Shown: positions 54,477-64,000 of the stretch, piece by piece
How the letters are laid out: every line of letters begins with the position of its first letter
How positions within the stretch are numbered: the stretch's first letter is position 1
Source of the DNA: Dasypus novemcinctus
Lineage: Eukaryota; Chordata; Mammalia; Cingulata; Dasypodidae
DNA: 64,000 nucleotides
Assembly: GCF_030445035.2 (NCBI RefSeq)
Contig: NC_080673.1
Location: 203,132,726-203,196,725 of the forward strand
Direction: 5' to 3'
Notes under the pieces: generated by a model
Database searches by the model: none
Told to the model about the DNA's origin: nothing
Seen by the model: only the letters and a program-made list of their open reading frames with translations
Program-made: the position numbers and the translations under genes

Positions 54477-55149
54477 TGTAGCAGTTTTGGTATTATTTAT
54501 GAAATCCAAAAATAGAAATTGGATTATGTTTGTAAACTGGTCTGTTCCTCTGGGCATATCAGATTGTTTTGGATTCAGAGGCTTCACTTTTACCTGATTA
54601 AATAATGATTAAGCCTTTGACCAGGCCATGTCAATAGGATGTTGAGTCCCGGGTCCCATGGTGGGCGGGTACTCAGAGAAAACCACAGGGCAGAGGAGTT
54701 AGTAAGAGTTTTGATATTGAAACCCTGGGAAGTAAACACACAGAAGCAGATACATGAAGAAGGAGGCAAGGCTCCATTAGACATGGCAGAGACCCTGGGA
54801 AGAAAGATGAACAGTTAGCCAGATAATCTACAACTGGCCTTGTGGAGAGAGCAGAGCAGCTGATCCCAAAGAAAACTGAGCCCCGGGAGAGAGATGAGAC
54901 TTATCCCAACCTACAACTGATATTGGAATGGCTGGGACCATGGAGCCTTAAGAGGAAGCAGCAGCCTGAACCCTTGCAGACAGTGGCAGCTATCTTGCTC
55001 CAACATGTGGCAACAGACGTTGGTGAGGGAAGTACTTTATGCTTTATGGCCTGGTATAACTGTAAACTTCTACCCCAAATAAATACCCTTTATAAAAGCC
55101 AACAGATTTCTGGTATTTGGAATCAGCACCCATTTGACTGACTAATACA
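54477..55149 (+). mobile_element. Solo LTR, MaLR-like xenarthran family (copy D)
   Basis: TGTAGCAGTTTTGGTATTAT at the left, CTGACTAATACA at the right, with exact 5-bp duplication ATGCC (54472-54476 and 55150-55154). Near the 3' end are AATAAA (in ccaaataaataccctt) and 'aaagccaacagatttctggt', the usual LTR poly(A) layout. At 673 bp it is the longest copy here. No viral genes inside. Inserted in the old minus-strand L1. Confidence 0.92.
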
Positions 55150-55813
55150 ATGCCTTTTATCATATTGAGGAAATATCCTTCTATTCTTATCTTTTTGAAG
55201 TGTTTTCATCAAAAAGGGGTGCTGGGTTTTGTTGAATGCCTTTTCTGCATCGATTGAGATGCTTATGTGTTTTCTTTCCCTCAGTTTGTTAGTGTGGTAT
55301 ATTACATTGATTCATTTTCTTATGTTGAATCAGCAATTGAATACCAGGAATAAAGCCCACTTGTGGTTTATAAGTCTTTTGATATGCTGTTGGATTCGAT
55401 TTGCAACTATTTTGTTGAGAATTTTTACATGTATGTTCGTTAGAAAGACTGGTCTGTAATTTTCTTTTCTTGTTGTATCTTTATCTGGCTTTGGTATTAG
55501 GGTGATGTTGGTTTCATAAAATGTGTTGTGTAATTTTCCCTCTTCAGTTTTTTGGAAGAGTTTAAACAAGATTGCTATTATTGATTCTTCTCAAAATGCT
55601 TGGTAAAATTCACCTGTGAAGCCATCTGGTCCTGAACTTTTCTTTGCTGGGAGATTTTTGATGACTGATTCAATCTCTTTAAATGTGATTGGTTTGGTAA
55701 GTTCTTATATTTCTTTTAGTGTCAGTGTAGGTTGTTTGCGCATTTCTAGGAACTTGTCCATATCATCTAGGTTGTCTAGTTTGTTGGCATACAGTTTCTC
55801 ATAATATCCTTTT

Positions 55814-56187
55814 TTTTTTTTTTTTTTAAAGATTTATTTATTTATTTAATTCCCCCCCTCCCCTGGTTGTCTGTTCTTGGTGTCTATTTGCTGCGTCTTG
55901 TTTCTTTGTCCGCTTCTGTTGTCGTCAGCGGCACGGGAAGTGTGGGCGGCGCCATTCCTGGGCAGGCTGCTCTTTCTTTTCACGCTGGGCGGCTCTCCTC
56001 ACGGGCGCACTCTTTGCGCGTGGGGCTCCCCTACGCGGGGGACACCCTTGCGTGGCACGGCACTCCTTGTGCGCATCAGCACTGCGCATGGCCAGCTCCA
56101 CATGGGTCAAGGAGGCCCGGGGTTTGAACCGCGGACCTCCCATATGGTAGACGGACGCCCTAACCACTGGGCCAAAGTCCATTTCCC
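55814..56187 (-). mobile_element. DAS-type SINE, full length
   Basis: About 19 T then antisense tail, body and head (gtttgaaccgcggacctccc, ccatttccc). Target duplication TCTCATAATATCCTTTT (17 bp) at 55797-55813 and 56188-56204 is exact, a clear L1-mediated insertion into the old L1. Confidence 0.96.
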
Positions 56188-56512
56188 TCTCATAATATCC
56201 TTTTATGATTCTTTCTGTTTCTGTGGGGTCAGTCTAACTCCTCTCCTTTCATTTCTGATTATATTTACATCTTCTTTCTTTTTTTCTTTGTTAATCTAGC
56301 TAGGGGTTTGTCAGTTTTATTGATTTCCTCAAAGAATCAACTTTGGTTTTGATGATTTTCTAAAATTTCATTTATTTCTGCTTTAATCTTTATTATTTCT
56401 TTCTTTGTGCTTGCATTGGGATTTTTCTAGTTTCTCTAGTTAGTTATAAAGGCATTTAGGGCTAAAAATTTCCCTTTGAAGACTGCTTTCACTGCATCCC
56501 ATAAGTTTTTTT

Positions 56513-57066
56513 TTTTTTAAGATTTATTTTTTATTTATTTCTCTCCCTTTCCCCCCTGCCCTCCCCCAGTTGTCTGCTCTCTGTGTCTGTTTGCTGCATG
56601 TTCTTCTGTGACCACTTCTATCCTTATCAGTGGCACTGGGAATCTGTTTTGTTGTTTTTTTTTAAGATTTATTTTATTTATTTCTCTCCCCCCTGCCCCA
56701 GTTGTCTCTTCTTTGTGTCCATTTGCTGCATTTGTTGCATGTTCTTTGTCAGCTTCTGTTGTCAGCGGCACAGGAATCTGTGTTTCTTTTTGTTGCGTCA
56801 TCTTGTTGTGTCAGCTCTCCGTGTGTGCAGCGCCATTCTTGGGCAGACTGCACTTTCTTTCGCGCTGGGCGGCTCTCCTTATGGGGCGCACTCCTTGCGC
56901 ATGGGACTCCTCTATGCGGGGACACCCCTGCGTGGCACGGCACTCCTTGCGCGCATCAGCACTGCTCATGGGCCAGCTCTGCATGGGTCAAGGAGGACCG
57001 AGGTTTGAACCGCGGACCTCCCGTGTGGTAGGCAGACGCCCTATCCGTTGGGCCAAGTCCACTTCC
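56513..57066 (-). mobile_element. Two nested DAS-type SINEs
   Basis: An outer SINE tail part (56513-56648: 'cccccagttgtctgctctct' to 'cactgggaatctgttttgtt') is interrupted by a second, complete SINE beginning with a T run at about 56658 and ending ccacttccc at 57066. The head of the outer SINE is not seen again, so it is truncated. L1 sequence on the two sides is not collinear (endonuclease-end sequence jumps), so some L1 DNA was lost here. Confidence 0.85.
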
Positions 57067-57091
57067 CAATTTTCTGTCTAGTTGTTCTATC

Positions 57092-57131
57092 TAATGGTGT
57101 GAGTGGGGTGTTAATGGTGTGAGTGGGGTGT
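57092..57131. repeat. 20-bp tandem duplication in old L1
   Basis: Two exact copies of taatggtgtgagtggggtgt within the L1 endonuclease region; a private slippage duplication. Confidence 0.9.
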
Positions 57132-58599
57132 TGAAGTCTCCAATGATTATTGTAGAGATGTCCATTTCTCTCTTCAGTTTTCCCAGAGTTTGTCTCATGT
57201 ATTTTGGGGCACCCTGGTCGGTACATAGATATTTATGACTATTGTATCTTCCTGGTGGATTGTCCCTTTTATTAACATACAGTGGTCTTCTGTATCTCTT
57301 ATAACTTTTTTGCATTTAGAGTCTGTTTTGTTCTATATTAGTATAGCTATCCCTGCTCTTTTTTGGTTACTATTTGCATGGAGTATCTTTTTTTCCTACC
57401 TTTCACTTTCACCTGTTTTGTATCACTCTGGGTCTAAGGTGAGTTTCCTGCAAGCAGCATATGGATGGCTCGTGTATTTTTATCCATTCTTTCAGCCTGT
57501 GTCTTTTGATTTGGGTGTTTAATCCTTTCACATTCAATGATATTACTGTAAATGCATTACTTCCACCATTTTATTCTTTGGTTTTCATATGTCTTTTATA
57601 TTTTTGTCTGTCTTTTTACTCTTTTGGTTATCTTTTCTGTTATTCTTTCTTCTATGCTCTCCTCCAGGGCTATCCTGTCTTTTTCTTTCAGGTTCTAAGA
57701 CTTCTTTTAATATTTCCTGCAAAGGTGGATTCTCTTTTGCAATCTCTTAGTTTCTGTTTCTGAATATTTTATACTTACCTTCATATTTGAAGGACAATTT
57801 TGCTGGATAAAGAATTCTTGGCTGGCAGTTTTTCTCTTTCAGTATCCTAATTGTATCATACCACTGTCTTGCCTCCGTGGTTTCTGAAGAGAAGTCTGTA
57901 CTAAGTCTTACAGGAGTCCCTTGTATGTGATGGTTTGTTTTTCCCTTGCTGCTCTGAGAATTTTCTCTTTATCTTTGACATTTGACATTCTGAGTAGTAT
58001 GTGTCTTGGAGTAGGTCTACGTGGATTTATTCTGATTGGGGTACGGTATGCTTCTTGGACATATAAATTCATTTATTTTGTGAGAGTTGGGAAATTTTCA
58101 GCTATTATTTCCTCGCATTCTCTTTCTCCCCCTTTTCCCTTCTCTTCTTCTGGAACTCCCATGACATATATGTTGTTGTGTTTTGTGTTGTCATTCAGCT
58201 CTCAGCCCCTGCTCATTTTTTTTCCATTCTTTTCTCTCTCTGGTCTTTACTCTTAAATTTCAGCTGTTCAGTCTTCTATATCAATTATTCTTTCTTTTAT
58301 CATTCAAATCTATTGAATGCCTCTAATGTGTTTTGTGTTTTTTTTTCTAATGTGTTTTTGATCTAACCTATTGTGTCTTTCATTCCCATGAGCTCTGTTA
58401 CTTTTCTGGACAGGATTTCTTTCTTCCCCTTTTCCCTTCTCTTCTGGAACTCCCATGGCACCTATGTTGTTGTGTTTCATGTTATCATTCAACTCCCTGA
58501 GCCTCTGCTCAATTTTTTCCTTTCTTTTCTCTCTTCAATTGTTCTGTCTTCTGTATTGCTTATTCGTTCTTCTTTCATTTTGAGTCTGCTGTTGTATGC

Positions 58600-59090
58600 T
58601 GTATTAGTCTGCCAAAACAGTGCAGATGCAAAGTACCAGAAATCTGTTAGCTTCTATAAAGGGTGTTAATTTGGGATAAAAGCCTACATTTACAGTGCCC
58701 TGAAGAGTCCAACTCAGGGTTGCTTTCTCACTGAAGTCATTTGCCACATGTTGAAGGAAGATGATCTCTGATCTTTGCCTGGTCTCTACCTCTTCTTTGT
58801 ATGGCTTATCTCTTCTCAGGGCCACAGGATCAAAAATGACAAAGTTCTCTCCTTTTCTCTGGTGTCTTCTCGTGTGTGTGTCCATTTTATAGGCCAACCC
58901 AGGGTGCAGGGACTCAACCTGAGTCATGCCTTACTGTTGTGGTCAAATCAAAATCCTAATCATAAATAGGTAATTTAATCAAGGACCCCTCAACTGAATC
59001 CAATATAATCTAAGGGTATCACACCTAGAATAGATTTTTTTAAAAACAGTCTTTTTCTTTGGGGGATTCATAGACAGTCAAACTGCCACA
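58600..59090 (-). mobile_element. Solo LTR, MaLR-like xenarthran family (copy E)
   Basis: TGTATTAGTCTGCCAAAACA at the left, AACTGCCACA at the right, exact 5-bp duplication TATGC (58595-58599 and 59091-59095). Shares 'cagaaatctgttagcttcta taaagggtgt' with the other copies. At 491 bp it is the shortest intact copy. No internal genes. Confidence 0.9.
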
Positions 59091-60330
59091 TATGCCTCTA
59101 ATGTGTTTTCAGTTTCACCTCTCTGTCTTTGATTCCCATGAGCTCTGTTACTTTTCCACTCAGGTTTTCAGATTCTTCCTTGTACGTGCTCAGTGTCTTA
59201 TTGATGTCCTTTATCTCTAGCGATATTGTCTTTCAGCTCAATTTGATTTTGGAAATTTGTATGAATCCTGTTGATTAGTTGTCTCAAATCTTGTGGCTTA
59301 TCTGGGACTTTGATGTATTTCTTTGCTTGGGTCATTTCTTCCATTTTCTTAGTATGGATTTTAATTTTTTGCCAATGTCTAGGCATTATGGTATTGAGTT
59401 TACTGAGATGCTCAGTTTATCTTTTTCATGGGATTTAGTGGTAGGAGGCTGTGTGTTACTGCTTTACTTTGATTCTTGATTCAGCCTGCATCCCTGTTAG
59501 TTGCTCAAATCTGGGCTCTAGACCCAGTAATGGGTACCAGACCTACTTCCTAGGGCCTTGGGGAGGGAGACTGTAAAGGCCAGAAAATGCCTCTCTTTCT
59601 TATTTAATTTCCTTGTCTCACTTCCTTGGTCTGCCAGCAGATGGTGCACTTTGGCAGGCTCTTCAGTTCAAATCCTGGTCAGAGTGGGTTCACTGCAACA
59701 CAAATGGGGTCAGTGTGATTGAGAATCTTGTCTGGATGCTAAGAACCTCATAATTCACGCTTTCTCAGAGGTTGTTTTCCAGCCTTTTCAGGCAACCCCC
59801 TCTCTTTCTGGGTGGGAAATAATTCCACTACCCTTTGTGTCAACAACTAGTTCCTGTCAGTAGAGAGGGAGATTTAGAGGGTCGGATCTCTTTATTCCTG
59901 TGCTGACTCCCCAGGCAAACAATGGCGTGACCCCACCTGGACTTGAAGTGCTCATGGGACACAGCAGGCCAAATTTGTGAGTCAAAAACTGAGTCAGCTT
60001 TAGGCTGAGTCCCTCTATCTCACTTTTCATAGGGAGATGGATCCCTGCAGGCCCCCTTTGTCTGTAACAGCTGACCCAAGGCCTGAGAACTCAAAATTGT
60101 CTGTAGGGTGGGGTAGGATGCCAGCAGCTCCAGCTACAGATTTAACTCACAGTTTTGCTGTTGAGAGTCTTTTCCTTTGGCCCTCTCTTTTCTGGGCAGT
60201 TTCCAACCTTCCCCTGGTATCCTAAACACTGGAACATTTTTTTTCCAGGCTGTTTCTGTCTGTTCTCTAGCTATTTTTCTGGGAGAGGAGAGGGTCCCAT
60301 GTCTTTCTAGTCTGCCATCTTCCTGGAAGT

Positions 60331-61795
60331 CAGGTCTATCTGGATTTATTCTTACTGGAATATGCAGTGTTTCCTGGACACATATATTCATGTCTTTCTT
60401 GAGAGTTGAGACATTTTTGGCCATTATTTCCTCAACTACTCTTTCTGCCCCCTTTCCCTTCTCTTTTTCTGGATTTCCCATGACATGTATGTTGCCATGC
60501 TTCATGCTATCATTCAGCTCTCCAAGCCCCTGCTCGATTTTCCCCCTTCTTTTCTCTTGATGTTCTCTTAAATTTCAGCTGTTCTGTATGACTGGTTCCT
60601 TTTTCCATAATTTCAATCTGCTGTTATATGCTTCTATTTTTAATCTCTCTCTTTCATTCATATAAGCTCTGTTAAGGTTTCACATTTTCCTTTGTGCTTG
60701 CCTAGTGTCATATTTCTTTACCCATGTTGTCCTTCAACTTTCATGATTAGGTTTAGGAGATTTGTATGAACTTCATTGATTAGGTGTTTCAAATTCTGTG
60801 TCTAGTCTGGAGCTTTGATTTGGTCCCTTGCCTGAGTCATATCTTCCTTTTCCTTAGTATGGCATGTAATTTTTTGCTGATGTCTAGATATCTATTCTTA
60901 TGCTGTTCAGTTTCACTCTCTTGCCCAGGGATTTACTGTTAAGTAGCTGTGTGCTACCACTGTTCTTTGGTTTTTCTTTCAACTTGTTCTAGATATTTAG
61001 GATTGCTTGTTTAACTGCTCAAACCAGGGCTGAGGACCCAGTAATGCGGTGCAGGCCAGTTTTCAAAGGCCTTGGAGAGAGGGGCAGTAAAGGGACCAGG
61101 TTGCCTTTTTAATTTTTTACTATTTTTCCCTTCTTTGTGCGTGCTTTCTTGGTCATGTTAACATGATGCTCTTTGGCAGAACTCTCAGCTCGGTCTCTGA
61201 CCCTAGTGGAGAATGCAGTCACTGTCACCATGCGCGTGTGGGGGTGCAGAAGCTACCACCTCAGGACAGGCCCACCCTTGAGTCTTTCTCAGAAGCTGCT
61301 GTCCTCCCTGGGCTGGCTGCTCCCTTCCTCCCGATGCAGCCAGCCCAGGGCAGCCCAGGGTGTTTAAGAAGGCAAGTTATCTTTAGCTCCCTGCAGTTTC
61401 TCAGAGTAAATGAAGTTGAGACCCCACCAACGCAGCAGACCAAGTTCTCTGGCCAAAATCTGAGTTTGCCATAGACTGTGTCCTTCCCTCTCCCCTTTTT
61501 TGGGGAAGAGGAGCCCTGCAACTCCCTCAGTCTGTGGCTGTTGGCAGGAGCTGGAGGACCTGATGCTGTTTGTTCTGAGAGTGGGAGGATGGGCACCAGC
61601 AGCAGCTGCTGCAGCTTTACTTGCTAGATATTTTCAGCCAGCTGAGATTCCTTTCCTTTGCCCCCCTCTCTTCTGGGTGGTGTCTAGCCTTCCCCTGGTG
61701 TCTGAAGTCCTGGAACAGTTTTCCAGACAGTTTCTGCTATTTTTTTCTGGTAGAGAATTGAGCCCTCTGCCTTTATAATCCTCCATCTTTCTGGA
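60331..61795 (-). mobile_element. Third L1: 5' UTR and start of ORF1
   Basis: 60331-60560 repeats ORF1 sequence (minus frame 60134-60505 shows MKHGNIHVMGNPEKEKGKG). 60560-61795 repeats the old L1's 5' UTR: 'ccttcccctggtgtctgaag tcctggaacag' here matches 60207-60235. The 5' end near 61795 has tccatctt. Its downstream end joins directly to the 5' end of the older L1 at about 60330, a head-to-tail arrangement. Confidence 0.7.
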
Positions 61796-61803
61796 AGTGT
61801 TGC

Positions 61804-61818
61804 ATATATATATATATA
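61804..61818. repeat. (TA)n microsatellite
   Basis: Short pure TA run next to a T run that begins the following SINE. Confidence 0.9.
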
Positions 61819-61819
61819 C

Positions 61820-61904
61820 TTTTTTTTTTTTGAGATACTGAGGATCGAACCCAGAACTTCATACATGGGAAGCAGATGCTCAAACCAGAACTACACCTAC
61901 TTCC
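61820..61904 (-). mobile_element. Short monomeric tRNA-derived SINE
   Basis: T run, then antisense head 'gaggatcgaacccagaactt', 'gggaagcagatgctcaaacc', ending acttcc. Confidence 0.75.
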
Positions 61905-62033
61905 TATGTTTTTTTACTGAGATAAATTGCAGTAGAATTCAGTTTCAAGCAGATGTAGTTGAGAAATGCTGCAAAGATACTAGGCTATTATCCATATTAA
62001 TTGGGACTCATTTCCCCAAACCCATTTCTTTTT

Positions 62034-62393
62034 TTCTTTTTTTCAAAGATTTAATTTATTTATTTCTCTCCCCTTCCCCACCCAGCCCCAGTTGTCTGTT
62101 CTCTGTTTGCTGCATGTTCTTTGTCCGCTTCTGTTGTTGTCAGCGGCACGGGAATCTGTGTTTCTTTTTGTTGCATCATCTTGCTGTGTCAGCTCTCTGT
62201 GTGTGCAGTGCCATTCCTGGGCAGGTTGCACTTTCTTTCGCACTGGGCAACTCTCCTTACAGGGCACACTCTTTGCGTGCATTAGCACTGTGCATGGACC
62301 AGCTCCACATGGGTCAAGGAGGCCCGGGGTTTGAACTGCGGACCTCCCATGTGGTAGATGGATGCCCTAACCACTGGCCAAGTCTGCTTCCCC
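62034..62393 (-). mobile_element. DAS-type SINE, body-deleted
   Basis: Antisense tail (aaagatttaatttatttatt) to head (ggtttgaactgcggacctcc, tctgcttcc). It lacks about 40 bases of the usual body block between 'ttacagggcacactctttgc' and 'gtgcattagcactgtgcatg'. Flanking CCCATTTCTTTT at about 62021 and 62394 is a clean target duplication. Confidence 0.9.
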
Positions 62394-62399
62394 CCATTT

Positions 62400-62864
62400 C
62401 TTTTCTTGTTAGCTTGATCTGTCAGAGGGGCTGAAAAGAAAAAAAAAGAAGAGAAAAATTCTGTGTATACTAAAAATTATCCATTTGTTCCCACCTGGTA
62501 GAAGGCATAGCCTTAGACCATTTATTTAACTGTGATATGGGGAGAAAACCCAGGCCAGGCTGCATCATGTGATCACTTCTAAAGCTTCTGTTTGAATATG
62601 GTCTATGTTACATCCACTGCATTCCATTGGCCAAAGTCAGGCACATGGAACAATGCAGGGATGGATCCCGTGTAGGGAGGCACTGCCAGTCAGTCACATG
62701 GCGACAACAGGGGCTTTCTGTGGAAAAGGATGTACAGTGCCTTCAGAGAAGGGAAGGAATAGTTGGAAACAGTAATTCAGTGGACCTGAGAAGAAAAACT
62801 TGGAAACTTCTACAAGAAAATACAGAAGAATAACTTTCTGACCTTGGGGTAGTGAAGAATGTCT
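62400..62864. other. No feature recognised
   Basis: Unique-looking AT-rich DNA. A 68-codon plus frame (62627-62833) has no recognisable family. Confidence 0.4.
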
Positions 62865-62992
62865 TAAAATAGTCTCCTCAAACTTTAAAATACATATATC
62901 ACCTGAGAATCTTGGTCACGTGCAGATTCTGGTCACTGCGCGTCTGGGGATGCTAATGCTGCTGGACCACGCTTTGAGTAACAAAGGCATAA
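62865..62992 (-). repeat. MER5A-like hAT DNA transposon relic
   Basis: 'atatatcacctgagaatctt', 'gcagattctggtcactgcgc', 'gctaatgctgctggaccacg' and 'ctttgagtaac' follow the antisense of MER5A, a short non-autonomous hAT-Charlie element with no coding capacity. Confidence 0.65.
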
Positions 62993-63004
62993 ATGCCAAA
63001 AGTG

Positions 63005-63206
63005 CCACCAGTAAAAAGGAAAGATTGACAAATCCAGTATATTAAAATGAAGAAACTTCACTCATTGAAAGATAGCATGAAGAAACTAAAATTAGCCATA
63101 CACTGGGAGAAATATTTATGGTATCTATAACAAAGAACTAGTGTCCATATATTCCTGCAAATCAATGAAAAACAGTCCAACAGAAGAATGAAGAAAAACC
63201 ATTCAC
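63005..63206 (+). mobile_element. Old L1 ORF2 fragment
   Basis: 'aaaatgaagaaacttcactc', 'cactgggagaaatatttatg', and 'caaagaactagtgtccatat' match the ORF2 connector region of old L1s, highly diverged. Confidence 0.65.
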
Positions 63207-63207
63207 A

Positions 63208-63595
63208 GGGAAGCGGATTTGGCACAATGGATAGAGCGATGGCCTACCACATGGGAGGTCCAAGGTTCAAACCCAGGGCTTCCTGACCCGTATGATGAGC
63301 TGGCCCATGCGCAGTGCTGATGAGCGCAGGGAGTGCCATAACATGCAGGGGTGTCACCCAGTAGGGGAACCCCACACATAAGGAATGCGCCCCGTAAGGA
63401 GAGCCGCCCAGTGCGGAAAAAAGTTCAGCCTTCCTAGGAATGGCGCCTCACACATGGAAAACTGACATCAGCAAGATGACGCAACAAAAAGGGACACAGA
63501 TTCTGGGTGCCGCTGACAAGAATAGAAGTGGACACGGAAGAACACACAGCGAATGGACACAGCAGACAATGAGCGGGGGAAGGGGAAAGAAGTAA
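63208..63595 (+). mobile_element. DAS-type SINE, full length
   Basis: 'gggaagcggatttggcacaa tggatagagcgatggcctac' and 'aggttcaaacccagggcttc' give A and B boxes; the tail is G/A-rich and short of A, so the copy is older or tail-eroded. Inserted in the L1 fragment. Confidence 0.92.
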
Positions 63596-64000
63596 GAATG
63601 AAAGGAATTTATGTGAGGTGTCTCTCTTTCCCTCTCTTTCCCTCCCTCTCTCCTTCCCGATAGGATGTGGATCTAAGGTATCAGTGCAGGTATGTGATAG
63701 GTGTACAGGCTGCTCCAGACCCACCTGTTCAGGAGCCCTGCTAGCTTACGTTCTAATGGAAATACCCTGTAGGTGGTTGGAAATATTAGACTGTGAGGTC
63801 AGGGTAGGAGAAATGAATTTGGGGGGTGACATTTGCATAAGACACACAGATCTTCATCACTGTAAGCCGTTGACACATGAATGCTCAAGGGTCTGTGGCA
63901 CAATTCTAGACAGAAGGCACTTGGTGGTGATGGTTGGGTAGTACTTGGAAGATTCAGTTGGATGAGTTCACCATATCTTATTAAACATTTCAGGGGAAGA
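63596..64000. other. No feature recognised
   Basis: A CT-rich run (ctctctttccctctctttcc) near 63622, then unique-looking DNA to the window end. Confidence 0.4.

Larger units (their letters stand above)
41826..60330 (-). mobile_element. Old L1, near full length, host of the nested insertions
   Basis: The 3' part lies at 41826-43244 and the rest at 53059-60330. Minus-strand fragments in order are ORF2 C-terminal region (42040-42330), RT region (53713-54587, then 55330-55700), endonuclease (57041-57480), ORF1 pieces (57780-58600) and 5' UTR ending near 60330 with gccatctt. Insertions inside: SINEs 42337-42758, 42771-43186, 43245-43658, 55814-56187, 56513-57066; LTRs 54477-55149, 58600-59090; and the young L1. 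ORF1 sequence appears twice (about 58130-58260 and 58410-58560), a local duplication. All frames are broken. Confidence 0.8.

Overview
This is a mammalian nuclear window, almost certainly from an armadillo (Dasypus or a close xenarthran). The diagnostic signal is about twenty copies of a tRNA-derived SINE whose head carries a pol III A box (tggctcaacggatagagc-like) and B box (ggttcaaaccc). This matches the armadillo DAS-SINE family as I recall it. MIR, L2 and L1 relics shared by all placental mammals support the assignment. No complete host protein-coding gene can be supported. Most long open frames are antisense SINE frames, CpG-rich shadows, or L1.

Layout. 1-24.8 kb is GC-rich, poor in L1, and full of old MIR/L2 pieces, with scattered SINEs, an MLT1-like LTR, a xenarthran LTR-like element (12.6-13.2 kb), a small CpG-rich segment (14.3-15.0 kb) and a broken RPL37A processed pseudogene (23.6-23.9 kb). 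24.8-26.2 kb is a strong CpG island holding an RFX X-box, a D-box-like palindrome and a good splice donor. It looks like the promoter and non-coding first exon of a gene probably running to the right, whose coding exons lie outside the window. 26.2-37 kb is AT-rich intron-like or intergenic DNA with two clean solo LTRs and a striking 101-bp-arm inverted repeat (27179-27445).

37-62 kb is a nested retrotransposon block. An old minus-strand L1 (about 41.8-60.3 kb) was hit by SINEs and solo LTRs. A much younger full-length minus-strand L1 (43668-53047) then landed exactly at the junction between that L1 and one of the SINEs, with a 19-bp target-site duplication. The young L1 keeps an intact ORF1 (318 aa) and a 5' end with a YY1-type site. 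It also has a GC-rich tandem-repeat 5' UTR and a very long (about 2.5 kb) 3' UTR with a G-quadruplex tract. Its ORF2 is dead: two stops, a 4-bp repeat expansion that shifts frame, and a changed catalytic residue.

How the parts relate: L1 supplies the enzyme that mobilises the SINEs and the processed pseudogene, which is why many copies show A-rich tails and target duplications. The LTR elements show 5-bp duplications, a different (integrase) route. I found no CRISPR, operon or unknown multi-gene system. The most unusual items are the long inverted repeat, the L1 5' UTR minisatellite and the X-box/D-box promoter.
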